This document shows positions 9,194 through 19,947 of a DNA stretch of 64,000 bases, piece after piece. The notes beneath the pieces were generated by a model. It saw only the letters and a program-made list of their open reading frames with translations. It searched no databases and was not told the DNA's origin. The stretch spans positions 15,870,263-15,934,262 of the forward strand of contig OY848918.1 of NCBI GenBank assembly GCA_963693285.1. Reading direction: 5' to 3'. Source of the stretch: Xestospongia muta. Taxonomy: Eukaryota > Porifera > Demospongiae > Haplosclerida > Petrosiidae. The translations under genes and the position numbers were made by a program. The number at the start of each line of letters is the position of its first letter. The first letter of the stretch is position 1.

Positions 9194-11610
9194 TCGAGAT
9201 AACATGTGTTTGTACCTATTACAACTGTTATAGATGATTTGCGTGGGTTGTTCAGGTTGGTATGGCTACTATCTAGAACGATATCTAGGTTTGAATATTG
9301 CCGCCATCTCACTCTTTGGTAGGCGTCACTTTCTTCCGGGCAGCCCATCCACTCTTTTATAGCGAGCAGGAATGTGCATTATATCAGACACATGCTCGTT
9401 TAAAGGAGTCCAAAGGACATCCTTTTACTATCCATTAGTCCCTTAAAAACAAAGGGAAGGGATGGACAAGCTGGGTTAAAGCTTGTGTTTAAAGGAGTCC
9501 ATAGGACATCCTTTACTGTCCATTAGTCCCTTAGACATAAAGGGAAGGGATGGACAAGCAGGGTGAAAGGCAGTGTTAAAAGGGGTCCATTTGACATCCT
9601 TTACTGTCCAGTAGCCCCTTAGGGACAAAGGTAATGATGGATGGACAAGCATGATTAGAACAGTGTTAAAGGAGTCCATTGGACATTTTACTCTCCTTTA
9701 GTCCCTTAGAGACAAAGGTAATGATGGATGGACAAAGCATGATTAAAGACAGTATTAAAGAAGTCCATAGGACATCTTTTATTGTCCATTTGTCCATTAG
9801 GAACAAAGGAAAGGGATGAACAAGTAGGACTAAAGGCAGTGTTAAAAGGAGTCCATTTGACATCCTTTATTGTCCATTAGCCCCTTAGGAACAAAGGGAA
9901 AGGATGGACATGCATGATTAAAGACAGTATTAAAGGAGTCCAGAGGACATCCTATACTCTCCTTTAGTCCCTTAGGGACAAAGGAAAGGGATGGATAAGT
10001 TGGGCTGAAGACGGTGTTAAAAGCAGTCCATAGGACATCTTTTACTGTCCAGTGTCCACTAGTCCGTTAGGAACAAAGGAAAGAGATGAACAAGTGGGGT
10101 TTAAGGCAGTGTTAAAGGAGTCCAAGGGACATCCTTTTACTATCCATTAGTCCCTTAAAAACAAAGGGAAGGGATGGACAAGCTGGGTTAAAGCTTATGT
10201 TAAAAGGAGTACATAGGACATTCTTTACTGTCCATTAGTCCCTTAGACGTAAAGGGAAGGGATGGACAAGCAGGGTGAAAGGCAGTGTTAAAAGGGGTCA
10301 ATAAAACTTCCTTTACTGTCTGTTATTCCCTTAGGGAGAAAGAGAAGAGATTGATAAGCATGGCTAAAGACAGTGTTAAAAGGAGTCCATTTGACATCCT
10401 TTACTGTCCATTAGCCACTTGGGACAAAGGGAAAGGATGGACAAGCATATTAAAGACAGTATTAAAGGAGTCCAAAGGATATCCTTTACTGTCCATTAGT
10501 CCCTTAGGGACAAAAAGAAGGGATGGACAAGCTGAGTGAAAGGCAGTGTTAAAAGGGGTCAATAAAACGTCCTTTACTGTCTGTTACTCCCTTAGGGAGA
10601 AAGAGAAGGGATTGATAAGCAGGGCTAAAGACAGTGTCAAAAGGAGTCCATTTGACATCCTTTACTGTCCATTAGCCCCTCAGGGACAAAGGGAAAGGAC
10701 GGACAAGCATATTAAAGACTGTATTAAAGGAGTCCAAAGGATATCCTTTACTGTCCATTAGCCACTTAGGGACAAAGGGAAGGGATGGACAAGCTAGGCT
10801 AAATGCAGTGTTAAAGGAGACTATAGGATATTTTTTACTCTTCTTTAGTCCCTTAGAAGGGAATGGACAAGCTGGGCTAAATGCAGGTTTAAAGTAGACT
10901 ATAGGACTTTCTTTATTCTCCTTTAGCCCTTAGGGACAATGGGAAGGGATTGATAAGCAAGGCTAGACAGTGTTAAAAGGAGTCCATTTGACATCCTTTA
11001 CTGTCCATTAGCCCATTAGGACAAAGGGAAAGGATGGACAAGCATATTAAAGACAGTATTAAAGGAGTCCAAAGGATATCCTTTACTGTCCATTAGCCCC
11101 TTAGGGACAAAAAAGGGGATGGACAAGCTGGGCTAAATGCAGTGTTAAAGGAGACTATAGGACATCCTTCACTCTCCTTTAGTCCCTTAGAGACAATGGG
11201 AAGGGATTGATAAGCAGGGCTAAAGACAGTGCTAAAAGGAGTCCATTTGATATCCTTTACTGTCCATTAGCCCCTTAGGGACAAAGGGAAAGGATGGACA
11301 AGCATGATTAAAGACAGTATTATAGAAGTCCATAGGACATCCTTTACTGTGCGTTAGACTATTAGGGACAAAGGGAGGGGATGGACAAGTGTGACTAAAG
11401 ACGGTATTAAAAGGAGTCCATAAGACATCTTTTACTGTCCACTAGTCCATTAGGAACAAAGATAAGGGATGAACAAGTAGGACTAAAGGCAGTGTTAAAA
11501 GGAGTACATTTGACATCCTTTACTCTCCTTTAGTCTATTAGAGACAAAGGGAAGGGATGAACAGCTGGGCTAAAGCTAATGTTAAAAGGAGTCCATAGGA
11601 CATCCTTTAC

Positions 11611-12130
11611 TATCATATTCCTAATTATAAAAATATCTATTACAGACAAATTCAAACCTTAATTTATCAGCAATAGCCTTTTCGTTAACATTTTTTGTTA
11701 TTACTGGGTGGAGCACCACATCCACATTGCAATAGCCTCAACCATATTCCTATATTATAAAAATAATTATTACAGACAAATTCAAACCTTAACTTACCAG
11801 AAATAACTGTTTCTTAAATGTTTTCAGATTTTTGCGGGTGCAAACACCACACCCACTTAGTGATAGTCTCAGCCACATTCCTATATTACAAAAATGACTA
11901 TTACAGACAAATTCAAACCTTAATGTACCAGCAATAACTGTTTCTTTAACATTTGCTATTATTTCTGGGTGAAGACAAAATACCCACTTTGCAATAGTGT
12001 CGATCACATTTCTGTATTATAAAATGACTATTACAGACAACTTTAAACCTTAACTTACAAGAAATAACTGTTTCTTTAACACATTCTGACATTTCTTGAT
12101 GGACACATCACACTCACTTACAATTGCCAC
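11611..12130. repeat. 131-bp tandem repeat after array A (copy 1)
   Basis: Four units at a spacing of about 131 bp. Key words are CCTATATTATAAAAATG, TATTACAGACAAATTCAAA, CCTTAACTTACCAG, AATAACTGTTTCTTTAAC and a GGGTGGAGACACCACACCC-like block. On the minus strand several units show a TATAG acceptor-like end, an open block of 83 bp and a GTAAGT donor-like word (for example 11798-11880). 83 bp does not preserve frame from unit to unit, so a real exon array is doubtful. It directly abuts the 88-bp satellite. Confidence 0.85.
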
Positions 12131-12436
12131 TATTGCATTGCTACATTTAGAGTTAAAGTGTATAAAATGTAGAAAAGGTAATCAACTAGTTAGCTCAAAC
12201 TAACTTGTGACTACTTTTGCTGTTCAATATAGTTTATATTACACTTACCTTAAAGTGTTTGTTCATTTGTATCAACTAAGTCTCTACATTTTACTCTCTT
12301 CTATGTCCCAGTATGAGGTAAATAGCTCAAAGACACTAGGGGCACTTCCATCAAGCAGCATTGACAGCCATTAGCCAGAGAAAGTTAGCCAAAATTTTAA
12401 CCCCTTCTTTCAATTTTTATTACATACTCTGAGTTT
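12131..12436. other. AT-rich spacer, no gene seen
   Basis: Nothing coding is recognised. Short direct echoes such as TTAGCTCAAACTAACTTG occur. The counterpart is about 43786-44095. Confidence 0.5.
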
Positions 12437-13860
12437 TTTCTCTCACTTCAGCACTTTGTGAATTGATTACCTTGTCTGGAAGAGCTAAAAAAGATGTTAT
12501 AAAGTTAGATAGAAGCAGCAAAAGATAATGAAGAAGAGTGTTTAGGTAAGGGTTTTATTTTTTGTAAAATAAAAAAGAGACAATGATATTTTACGTTAGT
12601 AATATGCACAATAAAAGAAATATTTTGACACAAGCAGACAATATACTATTTAGTGTCATGCTCAGTATTACAGAATTGACAAATGAAGTTATCAAATATT
12701 ACATTTAATTTTGGAATAGTACATGTAAGGTATATTCATAATAGATAGAAATCACACTGTACCATTCAACAGTTTCAGAACTATCATTAATCATTCAGAC
12801 ATATTTAATATTATCATACGTAAGGACTAACCAAGTTCTTTAAAAGTGAAGTGTCCTTGTTTGAAACTCCTGATATCTGCTATATATTATAACTATCTGT
12901 TTCATTTATTTGTAGTGTCTGAATCCAGTCAACCAACTGATGTACCAACTACTAGTAAAGTGTTACCTGTACCACTTACTGTTGTAGAGTTGAAGAATTT
13001 ACAAAGGCATCTCCTCAAGAAAAAGTAATGATGACTGACTTGTCATTCTCTCTCTCTCTCTCTCTGGGACTGGGATATCTCAAAGAAAGCTAGTATTAGG
13101 GTTACAGGTAAGACTACAGATATAGAGTTCTATCTAAGTCTTAGTCCACATATTCAAATACTAAATGTACCAGTTATGTGATTTACAAGATGACACACTT
13201 CAAAGTATTATACATAGCAATGATGGAAAAGAGACCAAATGTCACTTAATCATTTCTTAATATACATTATGTCATTGAATAGAATAAAATCACACATAAT
13301 AATACTTGTTCTGTTGAGGTAGTTTCAATTGGTGTTAACCAAATCTTATTTCCATATTAGGAAATAACTGGATGGTGTGAAGAAGATAAAATACACAGAG
13401 GAATTATTGACCTGATAATAGCTAAAGGATAAAGAGAAGGTATGTCTGAAGACCCAATTCAGTAACCAATCCACAACCTGTTTCAGCTTCCATGAACACG
13501 CCTCCTTAATTTTAATATATTGTTAAATAAAAGGGAGATAAATGTGGAGACACATGATTGTAAAGATAAAAATGATAAATAAATGATATTTAGCTAATGC
13601 CATTCTTTTTGTTGTCCATTTGGACATAGCATTAAGAAGCCAGTTACATAAGAGGAAATGGATCCAGATGTATCTGGTATGACTATAGAACTGGACCTAG
13701 AGTCACTACGACAGTAACATTCGTGTATACAGATATTTCATGTAACATGGATTTCATTGAGACCAAGATGTCTGTTCACATTCTTTGTTATTGATTTTCT
13801 TCTAGTTGATCAGTGGGCTAGGTCACTGAATTACAAGCTAACCAACAAAACAGGTTGGTA
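12437..13860 (+). other. Exon-like segments of an unrecognised gene (copy 1)
   Basis: Several short open blocks carry splice-like borders on the plus strand. At 12916-13025 an acceptor TTTGTAG leads into SESSQPTDVPTTSKVLP... ending LQRHLLKK at GTAATG. At 13361-13439 ATTAG leads into EITGWCEEDKIHRG..., followed by a TAA in frame. Smaller blocks lie near 13630-13680 (LRSQLHKRKWIQMYL, donor GTATGA) and 13806-13853 (DQWARSLNYKLTNKT). The reading phases of neighbouring blocks do not join cleanly. I do not recognise a family. This may be a decayed gene, or chance ORFs beside splice-like words. It sits between the 131-bp repeat and a T-rich non-coding stretch. Confidence 0.3.
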
Positions 13861-16300
13861 TAATTGGTTTTCTGTTCTTTTTTATTTAATTATTATTTTC
13901 TTTTCTTTTCTTTTCTTTTTTATTTAATAATTATCTTTTTATTTTTGTTTCTATCAATCAGTTTGCTAAATGACTTCACCTCGTTTCTACAGGACTCAAT
14001 TTGGAAGTTACCACGAGTTGTCTGATGTTCTCTTGCCTTGATGTAAAAGATGAGTCGGCTCCTGCCTGGTCTCTTCTATATTCTTTTTTCAAGCTTTCTT
14101 TCCTCTTCTTTTAATTTTTAAATTTTATTTTGGGCTATCCAGCCTATACACTATATACATACGTTCATACAAATCTATTAATTATCTCCCCCTGCATGCC
14201 CCCTCGCGGCCTAAAAAATTTTTTTCATATCATAGGCAGCCAGGTGGCGGGGGGAAGCTCTGATCTTTTAGAGTGCATGTGTGTGTGTGCTGGTGGTCCC
14301 TTTTCACTTCCTCTGTCTCTCTTTATTTTCTATCCATTCACTGTCACCATCAGTTCATAACTACTCTCTTTTTCTTTCCCTGCAGGAGCAGCACTGGTGA
14401 AAAAGGTGAGCTGTCTCTCCATCCATTCATCCACTTGTCATCCACTCTTTAGTAATCCAGTTGTTATTCTTCTCTTTCTCCCTCTATGTTCTCAACTTGT
14501 GGACTGACTGGACTCTTGGGGACTCTCTATCTTCTCTTTCCTACAATTGCTGGATTGGAGACCTTCACTGGACTTCTTGGAGACTCTTCAACTGTTTCTT
14601 TATTTTTATTTTTAAAAAAAAAATTTCTTAATATTTTTATTTTTTATTTTAGTTGTGATTTTTCTTTATAGTTTTATTTATTATATGTATTAATTTTCTT
14701 TAAAAACATTCTTTACTAAAATTAGTCAAAGTCAACTGTCTATCTTCTCTTTCCTACAATTGCTGGATTGGAGACCTTCAATGGACTTCTTGGGGACTCT
14801 TAAAATTTTCTTAATTTTTCTTATTATTTTGTTTATTATATGTATTGATTTTCTTTCTTTTTATTCTTTACTAATTTGTCAAAGTCAATTTTAACTTTGA
14901 AACTGATATTTATTTATAAAGTTTTAAAAATTTGAATTACTTTAGAACTCAATTTCTTTTGAAACTCTAATCAGTTTGGTTACCATTGCTGTTGTTTACT
15001 ATGATCACACTGAAATCTATCTTTTTAGTATTTGTTATGTAATCATTTTACTTATTATGTCTACGTCAATCACTTCATTATTAATTATTCTTTTAAAAAA
15101 ACAATTCTTTTAACTGATAATCATTTCCGACAAAAATTAGTTTAAAATCTATTAGTGTTTTGCTTGTTAGTCGTGTGCTAATGACTGATTTTCCCACCAT
15201 ACTTGTGGTCACACATACTTTTGCTTGTGTGTACACTAGCTAATAATATTTTTACCGCCCGATAAATGTGGTTTAATTTCTGTCTCAGTGTTATATTTTA
15301 ATCAAGTTCTTTGTAGATATACTTTTTAATCATTAATATTAATATTTATTAATTGTTTGTTTGTTGTTTTTTTAACTATTGAAGTTTAGGGTTCAATTTC
15401 ACTTCTTTTAATTGTAGATATGATTGAAAATTTATAGCATTAAATTTGTGCCATAATTATAATTAAATACAAAATTGAGCATACAACTAAGTTACATGGC
15501 TCAGTAAGTGTCATAAAGGACTCTGATATGCAGTATCGGAATGAGTCTATTAGCATAGGTTTGAGTCCATTTTGTTTGATACTAGTCTGGGTCTATTATG
15601 TAACTATTAGCAGACAATTTTAAAAGAAATGAACAACAAAAGTGATAGTGGGTAGTAAGATGTCAACAAACTACAATTAAAATGTAGACCTAAAATCAAT
15701 TGAACAGTTATAATCCATTGCCTTAGCTTTGTATTCAGATGCTTGATGAACATCTTCAAATATACATTTAATAAAACATGGAGTATCCCCATCCTAATCC
15801 TAATTTGTTTTAGATAATTCTATGATATGCAAAAGTAAATTATGTGAAAATAAGTGCAATTCATTTTAAAAGTTTACATATTTCAAACTAAACTAGGAAG
15901 TATAAATGCTTTATGAACTGGTTTGATTAAGGTTCCACAGATAATTTCTGTAAAAAAGAGAAACATACAACATTTTTTTCAACAGTATTTATTTGGTGGT
16001 CTAGTTTTAATACCAGTAATCTCTTCTTATTTCTTCAAAACAATATCTTATCAATATTTCTGTAATCACATTCTATTCTCATAATAATATATTCTAAACT
16101 AAGAACATCCTCTATATTGAACTCTCAGTGTCCTGATCCAGTCCATACTAATGTACCAAAGTGTCCACTACAGAGAGGCTCACAACTTTAAGAAATGCGT
16201 TCATTGTAGGCACTTTTAAAACCTTATCTTTCTTGGATGTATATCCTTTACCATCCAGTCCATACATGAACTAGATCACACCACTACTTACATTTAAATG
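13861..16300. other. T-rich non-coding stretch with a local duplication (copy 1)
   Basis: Long T/C-rich runs (TTTCTTTTCTTTT near 13900-13930) and AT-rich sequence. A segment of about 190 bp beginning CTATCTTCTCTTTCC is present twice, near 14526 and 14741, here but only once in copy 2 (near 46188). The block around 14130-14260 has higher GC and a G-run (GGTGGCGGGGGG near 14243). No supportable gene is seen. Confidence 0.6.
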
Positions 16301-16307
16301 TACTTAC

Positions 16308-17836
16308 TTTCTAATTTATCTGCACTAAGTCTCCATCTAGCCAAAAGCAGCTAAGATATATACAAATGTTTCTTGTTACACTAAGAGCTAACCAAAAAGT
16401 CAGTCGAGTGCTTTGTTGACCATTACCAATGTAATGGAGGCTGTTCGCTGGGGGGGAGAGGTGCAATCGAAGGAGAACTGTTTGTTGCAGTCAATACATC
16501 AAACCTATAGAAAAGAAGAAAAGATGCCATGGAATTAAGAATCAAGGAAACTCTATTTCAGGATGCTTGTTCTATATTCTAATTCTGTACTCTATACCAA
16601 GTACTCCTAAACTGTCCACTATAAAGATACTCGTTGGTAAAACCAAAGCTACTGTGTTCTACCGATATTCTGATAGTATATGGTTGACTGTGTCATATGA
16701 TGAGACGTTCACATACCATAAATTAGGTTGCTTAGTAAACAGTGTAATTCTCTCATCTAAAAATGGTTCTTTGTTGACCAAAGAAATCAAGAACCAACAG
16801 TATTAAAGCTAGAGAGGACAGACTAGAGGTAAATAGAAGGCATTGATAGACAAACAGTGTTCTATAATAGACAAAATATATATGTACAAAATAAAATGAT
16901 AATATAGAGAAGATACCTGTTGCTGGAGCTATCTCTGAGAGTGAGTAACAACATTTTACAATACAGATCTTGTTGATTCTTGCAATATCAAATCTGAAGA
17001 AAAAATTAATTGTCATCATGTGACTATCACACGCATGTACAGTGGAGCCTATCATAAAGGACACTGCTAATTTAGAACATCTAACCAGCATTATTTATAT
17101 TCTGTCTAACTTGTGCTATTAACTTGTGTTATTAACATGTATTATTAACTTGTGTTACTTACCTGTGTCACATAGTGACAAGTATAATTGATAACAACAA
17201 CAGGTAGACTGAATGTAATCCTAATGGGAAAGGGTGATAATGTTCTAATAATGTCACATGTCACTGGTTTGTTGACTGATTGAATAAGCCACTGCAGTAT
17301 CCCAGAGAGAAATACCTAAAGATAAAAGGATCAAAGAATAATGTATGTCAATTATCTGATAGAGTAATGATGAATAGAGACAGGATGACAAAAGTTATAG
17401 TTGATAGACAAATTGATGGATAGAGATGGATAGTGGATAGATATATAGATATTATAGATAGCTATATGGGACATTAGATAGATGTATGAATAGATAATAC
17501 CTTCTTGCCAGTAGTCCATATCCAATTATTGCAGTAGTTCCAATAAACATATTAACAGTCTATACTAATACAGTGTAAGTAACACATAGTAATAGAAGAA
17601 CTTACTAAGGCAAACTTTGAATCTCACTATATTCGTTTACTTCTATAAAAGTCATTTGATTTTGACAAGTGCTCTCTTCATATGGGAACTCTTGTGGAGA
17701 TAAACGAGTAAACAAATGAAATAAATGATTCATCTGGAGGAAGTATCGAGGATGTGTAGGATCGATGCGAGCTCGTAATACATTCAAGTAAAATTCATCC
17801 ATCAGGTTTATTGTGGACCAGCTGTGGCATTGAAAT
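16308..17836 (-). pseudogene. Degenerate multi-exon gene of unknown function, one hydrophobic segment (copy 1)
   Basis: On the minus strand seven open blocks have splice-like borders, in order. 17606-17836 (FQCHSWSTINLMDEFYLNV..., GTAAGT donor); 17501-17559 (MFIGTTAIIGYGLLAR, membrane-like); 17163-17315 (FLSGILQWLIQSVNKPVT..., GTAAGT donor); 16917-16993 (FDIARINKICIVKCCY); 16663-16822 (LALILLVLDFFGQQRTI...); 16427-16504 (DVLTATNSSPSIAPLP); and 16308-16350 (LLLARWRLSADKLE, GTAAGT donor). The best reading frames of successive blocks do not keep phase, so it is probably a relic or partly misread. This copy has seven Gs in the run near 16450, where copy 2 has six, a frame shift in that block. No family is recognised. 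Array B begins 14 bp upstream of its 5'-most block. Confidence 0.4.
17385..17500. repeat. GATA/GATG-rich microsatellite-like tract
   Basis: Imperfect repeats of GATAGA and GATGGATA inside an intron-like interval of the minus-strand relic. The counterpart is about 48880-48993, almost unchanged. Confidence 0.6.
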
Positions 17837-19947
17837 CTGCAAAAAATTATTTATCCTTTACTGTCCATTAGCCCCTTAAGGACAAAGGGAAGGAATGGAC
17901 AAGCCGGGCTAAATGCAGTGTTAAAGGAGACTATAGGACATCCATTACTCTCCTTTAGTCCCTTAGAGATAATGGGAAGGGATGGACAAGAAGGGCTAAA
18001 AGTTAGTCTTAAAAGGAGTCCATAGAATATCGTTTACGGTCTATAAGTCCTTTAGGGACAAAAAGAAGGGATGGATAAGCAGGGCTAAAGGGCGTGTTAA
18101 AGGAGTCCAAAGGACATCCTTTACTGTCCATTAGTCCCTTATTAAGGCAGTGTTAAAGGAGTCCAAAGGATATCCTTTACTCTCCTTTAGTCCCCTAGGG
18201 ACAAAGGGAAGGGATGGACAAGCATGATAAAACAGTGTTAAAGGAGTCCATTGGATTTTCTACTCTCCTTTAGTCCCTTAGAGACAAAGGTAATGATGGA
18301 TGGACAAGCACGATTAAAGACAGTATTAAAGAAGTCCATAGGACATCTTTTATTGTCCACTTGTCCATTAGGAACAAAGGAAAGGAATAAACAAGTAGGG
18401 TTTAAGGCAGTGTTAAAGGAGTCCAAAGGACATCCTTTTACTAACCATTAGTCTATTAAGAACAAAGGGAAGGGATGAACAAGTTGGACTGAAGCCAGTA
18501 GTAAAGGAGTCCAAAGGATATCCTTTACTATCCATTAGTCCCTTAGGGACAAAGGGAAAGGATGGACAAGCAGGGTGAAAGGCAGTGTAAAAAGGGGTCA
18601 ATAGAACGTCTTTTATTGTCTGTAATTCTCTTAGAGATAAATGAAATAGATGAAGAAGTAGGGGTTAATGCAGTGTTAAAGGAGTCTAAAGGACATCCTT
18701 TCACTATCCATTAGTCTCTTATTGACAAAAGGAAGGGATGGACAAGCTGGGCTAAAGCTTATATTAAAAGGAGTCTATAGGATATTCTTTACTGTCCATT
18801 AGTCCCTTAGACATAAAGAAAAGGGATGGACAAATGAAATAAATGATTCATCTGGAGGAAGTATCGAGGATGTGTAGGATCGATGCGAGCTCGTAATACA
18901 TTCAAGTAAAATTCATCCATCAGGTTTATTGTGGACCAGCTGTGGCATTGAAATCTGCAAAAAATTATTTATCCTTTACTGTCCATTAGCCCCTTAAGGA
19001 CAAAGGGAAGGAATGGACAAGCCGGGCTAAATGCAGTGTTAAAGGAGACTATAGGACATCCATTACTCTCCTTTAGTCCCTTAGAGATAATGGGAAGGGA
19101 TGGACAAGAAGGGCTAAAAGTTAGTCTTAAAAGGAGTCCATAGAATATCGTTTACGGTCTATAAGTCCTTTAGGGACAAAAAGAAGGGATGGATAAGCAG
19201 GGCTAAAGGGCGTGTTAAAGGAGTCCAAAGGACATCCTTTACTGTCCATTAGTCCCTTATTAAGGCAGTGTTAAAGGAGTCCAAAGGATATCCTTTACTC
19301 TCCTTTAGTCCCCTAGGGACAAAGGGAAGGGATGGACAAGCATGATAAAACAGTGTTAAAGGAGTCCATTGGATTTTCTACTCTCCTTTAGTCCCTTAGA
19401 GACAAAGGTAATGATGGATGGACAAGCACGATTAAAGACAGTATTAAAGAAGTCCATAGGACATCTTTTATTGTCCACTTGTCCATTAGGAACAAAGGAA
19501 AGGAATAAACAAGTAGGGTTTAAGGCAGTGTTAAAGGAGTCCAAAGGACATCCTTTTACTAACCATTAGTCTATTAAGAACAAAGGGAAGGGATGAACAA
19601 GTTGGACTGAAGCCAGTAGTAAAGGAGTCCAAAGGATATCCTTTACTATCCATTAGTCCCTTAGGGACAAAGGGAAAGGATGGACAAGCAGGGTGAAAGG
19701 CAGTGTAAAAAGGGGTCAATAGAACGTCTTTTATTGTCTGTAATTCTCTTAGAGATAAATGAAATAGATGAAGAAGTAGGGGTTAATGCAGTGTTAAAGG
19801 AGTCTAAAGGACATCCTTTCACTATCCATTAGTCTCTTATTGACAAAAGGAAGGGATGGACAAGCTGGGCTAAAGCTTATATTAAAAGGAGTCTATAGGA
19901 TATTCTTTACTGTCCATTAGTCCCTTAGACATAAAGAAAAGGGATGG
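17712..19947. repeat. 1118-bp tandem duplication spanning exon relic and satellite
   Basis: 17712-18829 is followed directly by an apparently identical copy at 18830-19947, with every stretch compared matching. The duplicated block starts inside the 5'-most exon of the minus-strand relic and runs into array B. The junction near 18830 joins GGGATGGA to CAAATGAAATAAATG and shares a few bases (ACAA) with both parents. It is absent from copy 2. Confidence 0.9.

Larger units (their letters stand above)
8745..9399 (+). mobile_element. TTAA-flanked inverted-repeat element, 655 bp (copy 1, second)
   Basis: Ends are ATGAGCATGTG and, in reverse, ACGAGCATGTG, between TTAA at 8741-8744 and 9400-9403. 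The left flank GGCAGTG-TTAA and right flank TTAA-AGGAGTCC together rebuild an ordinary satellite monomer with TTAA doubled. That is direct evidence for insertion into the array. TATAAAAG is at 8759-8766 on the plus strand and, on the minus strand, at 9354-9361. GGGCTGCCC is at 8773-8781 and GGGCAGCCC at 9338-9346. The left end lacks about 25 bp that the right end has between the tip and the TATA box. Confidence 0.8.
4053..11610. repeat. 88-bp satellite array A (copy 1)
   Basis: Tandem units of about 87-88 bp. Landmarks in order are GTCCATAGGACATCC, TTTACTGTCCATTAG, CCCTTAGGGACAAAGG, GAAGGGATGGACAAGC and GGCAGTGTTAAAAGG. Units vary by a few percent to about 20%, and variants recur in blocks, which suggests segmental amplification. 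The array is split by elements at 4300-4934 and 8745-9399. Because 88 is not a multiple of three, the open frames on either strand drift out of frame and are judged spurious. The monomer contains nested inverted repeats, GTCCC-TTA-GGGAC inside GTCCAT...ATGGAC. Confidence 0.95.

Noticed and set aside
4053..11610. Many 60-90 residue open frames with repeated PFVPKGL or CPLGTK motifs on both strands
   Set aside because: They follow the 88-bp satellite, drift out of frame because 88 is not a multiple of 3, and occur on both strands with no gene context.
14130..14671. Plus-strand frames rich in Leu/Phe/Ser
   Set aside because: They come from T/C-rich low-complexity DNA and differ in length and frame between the two copies.
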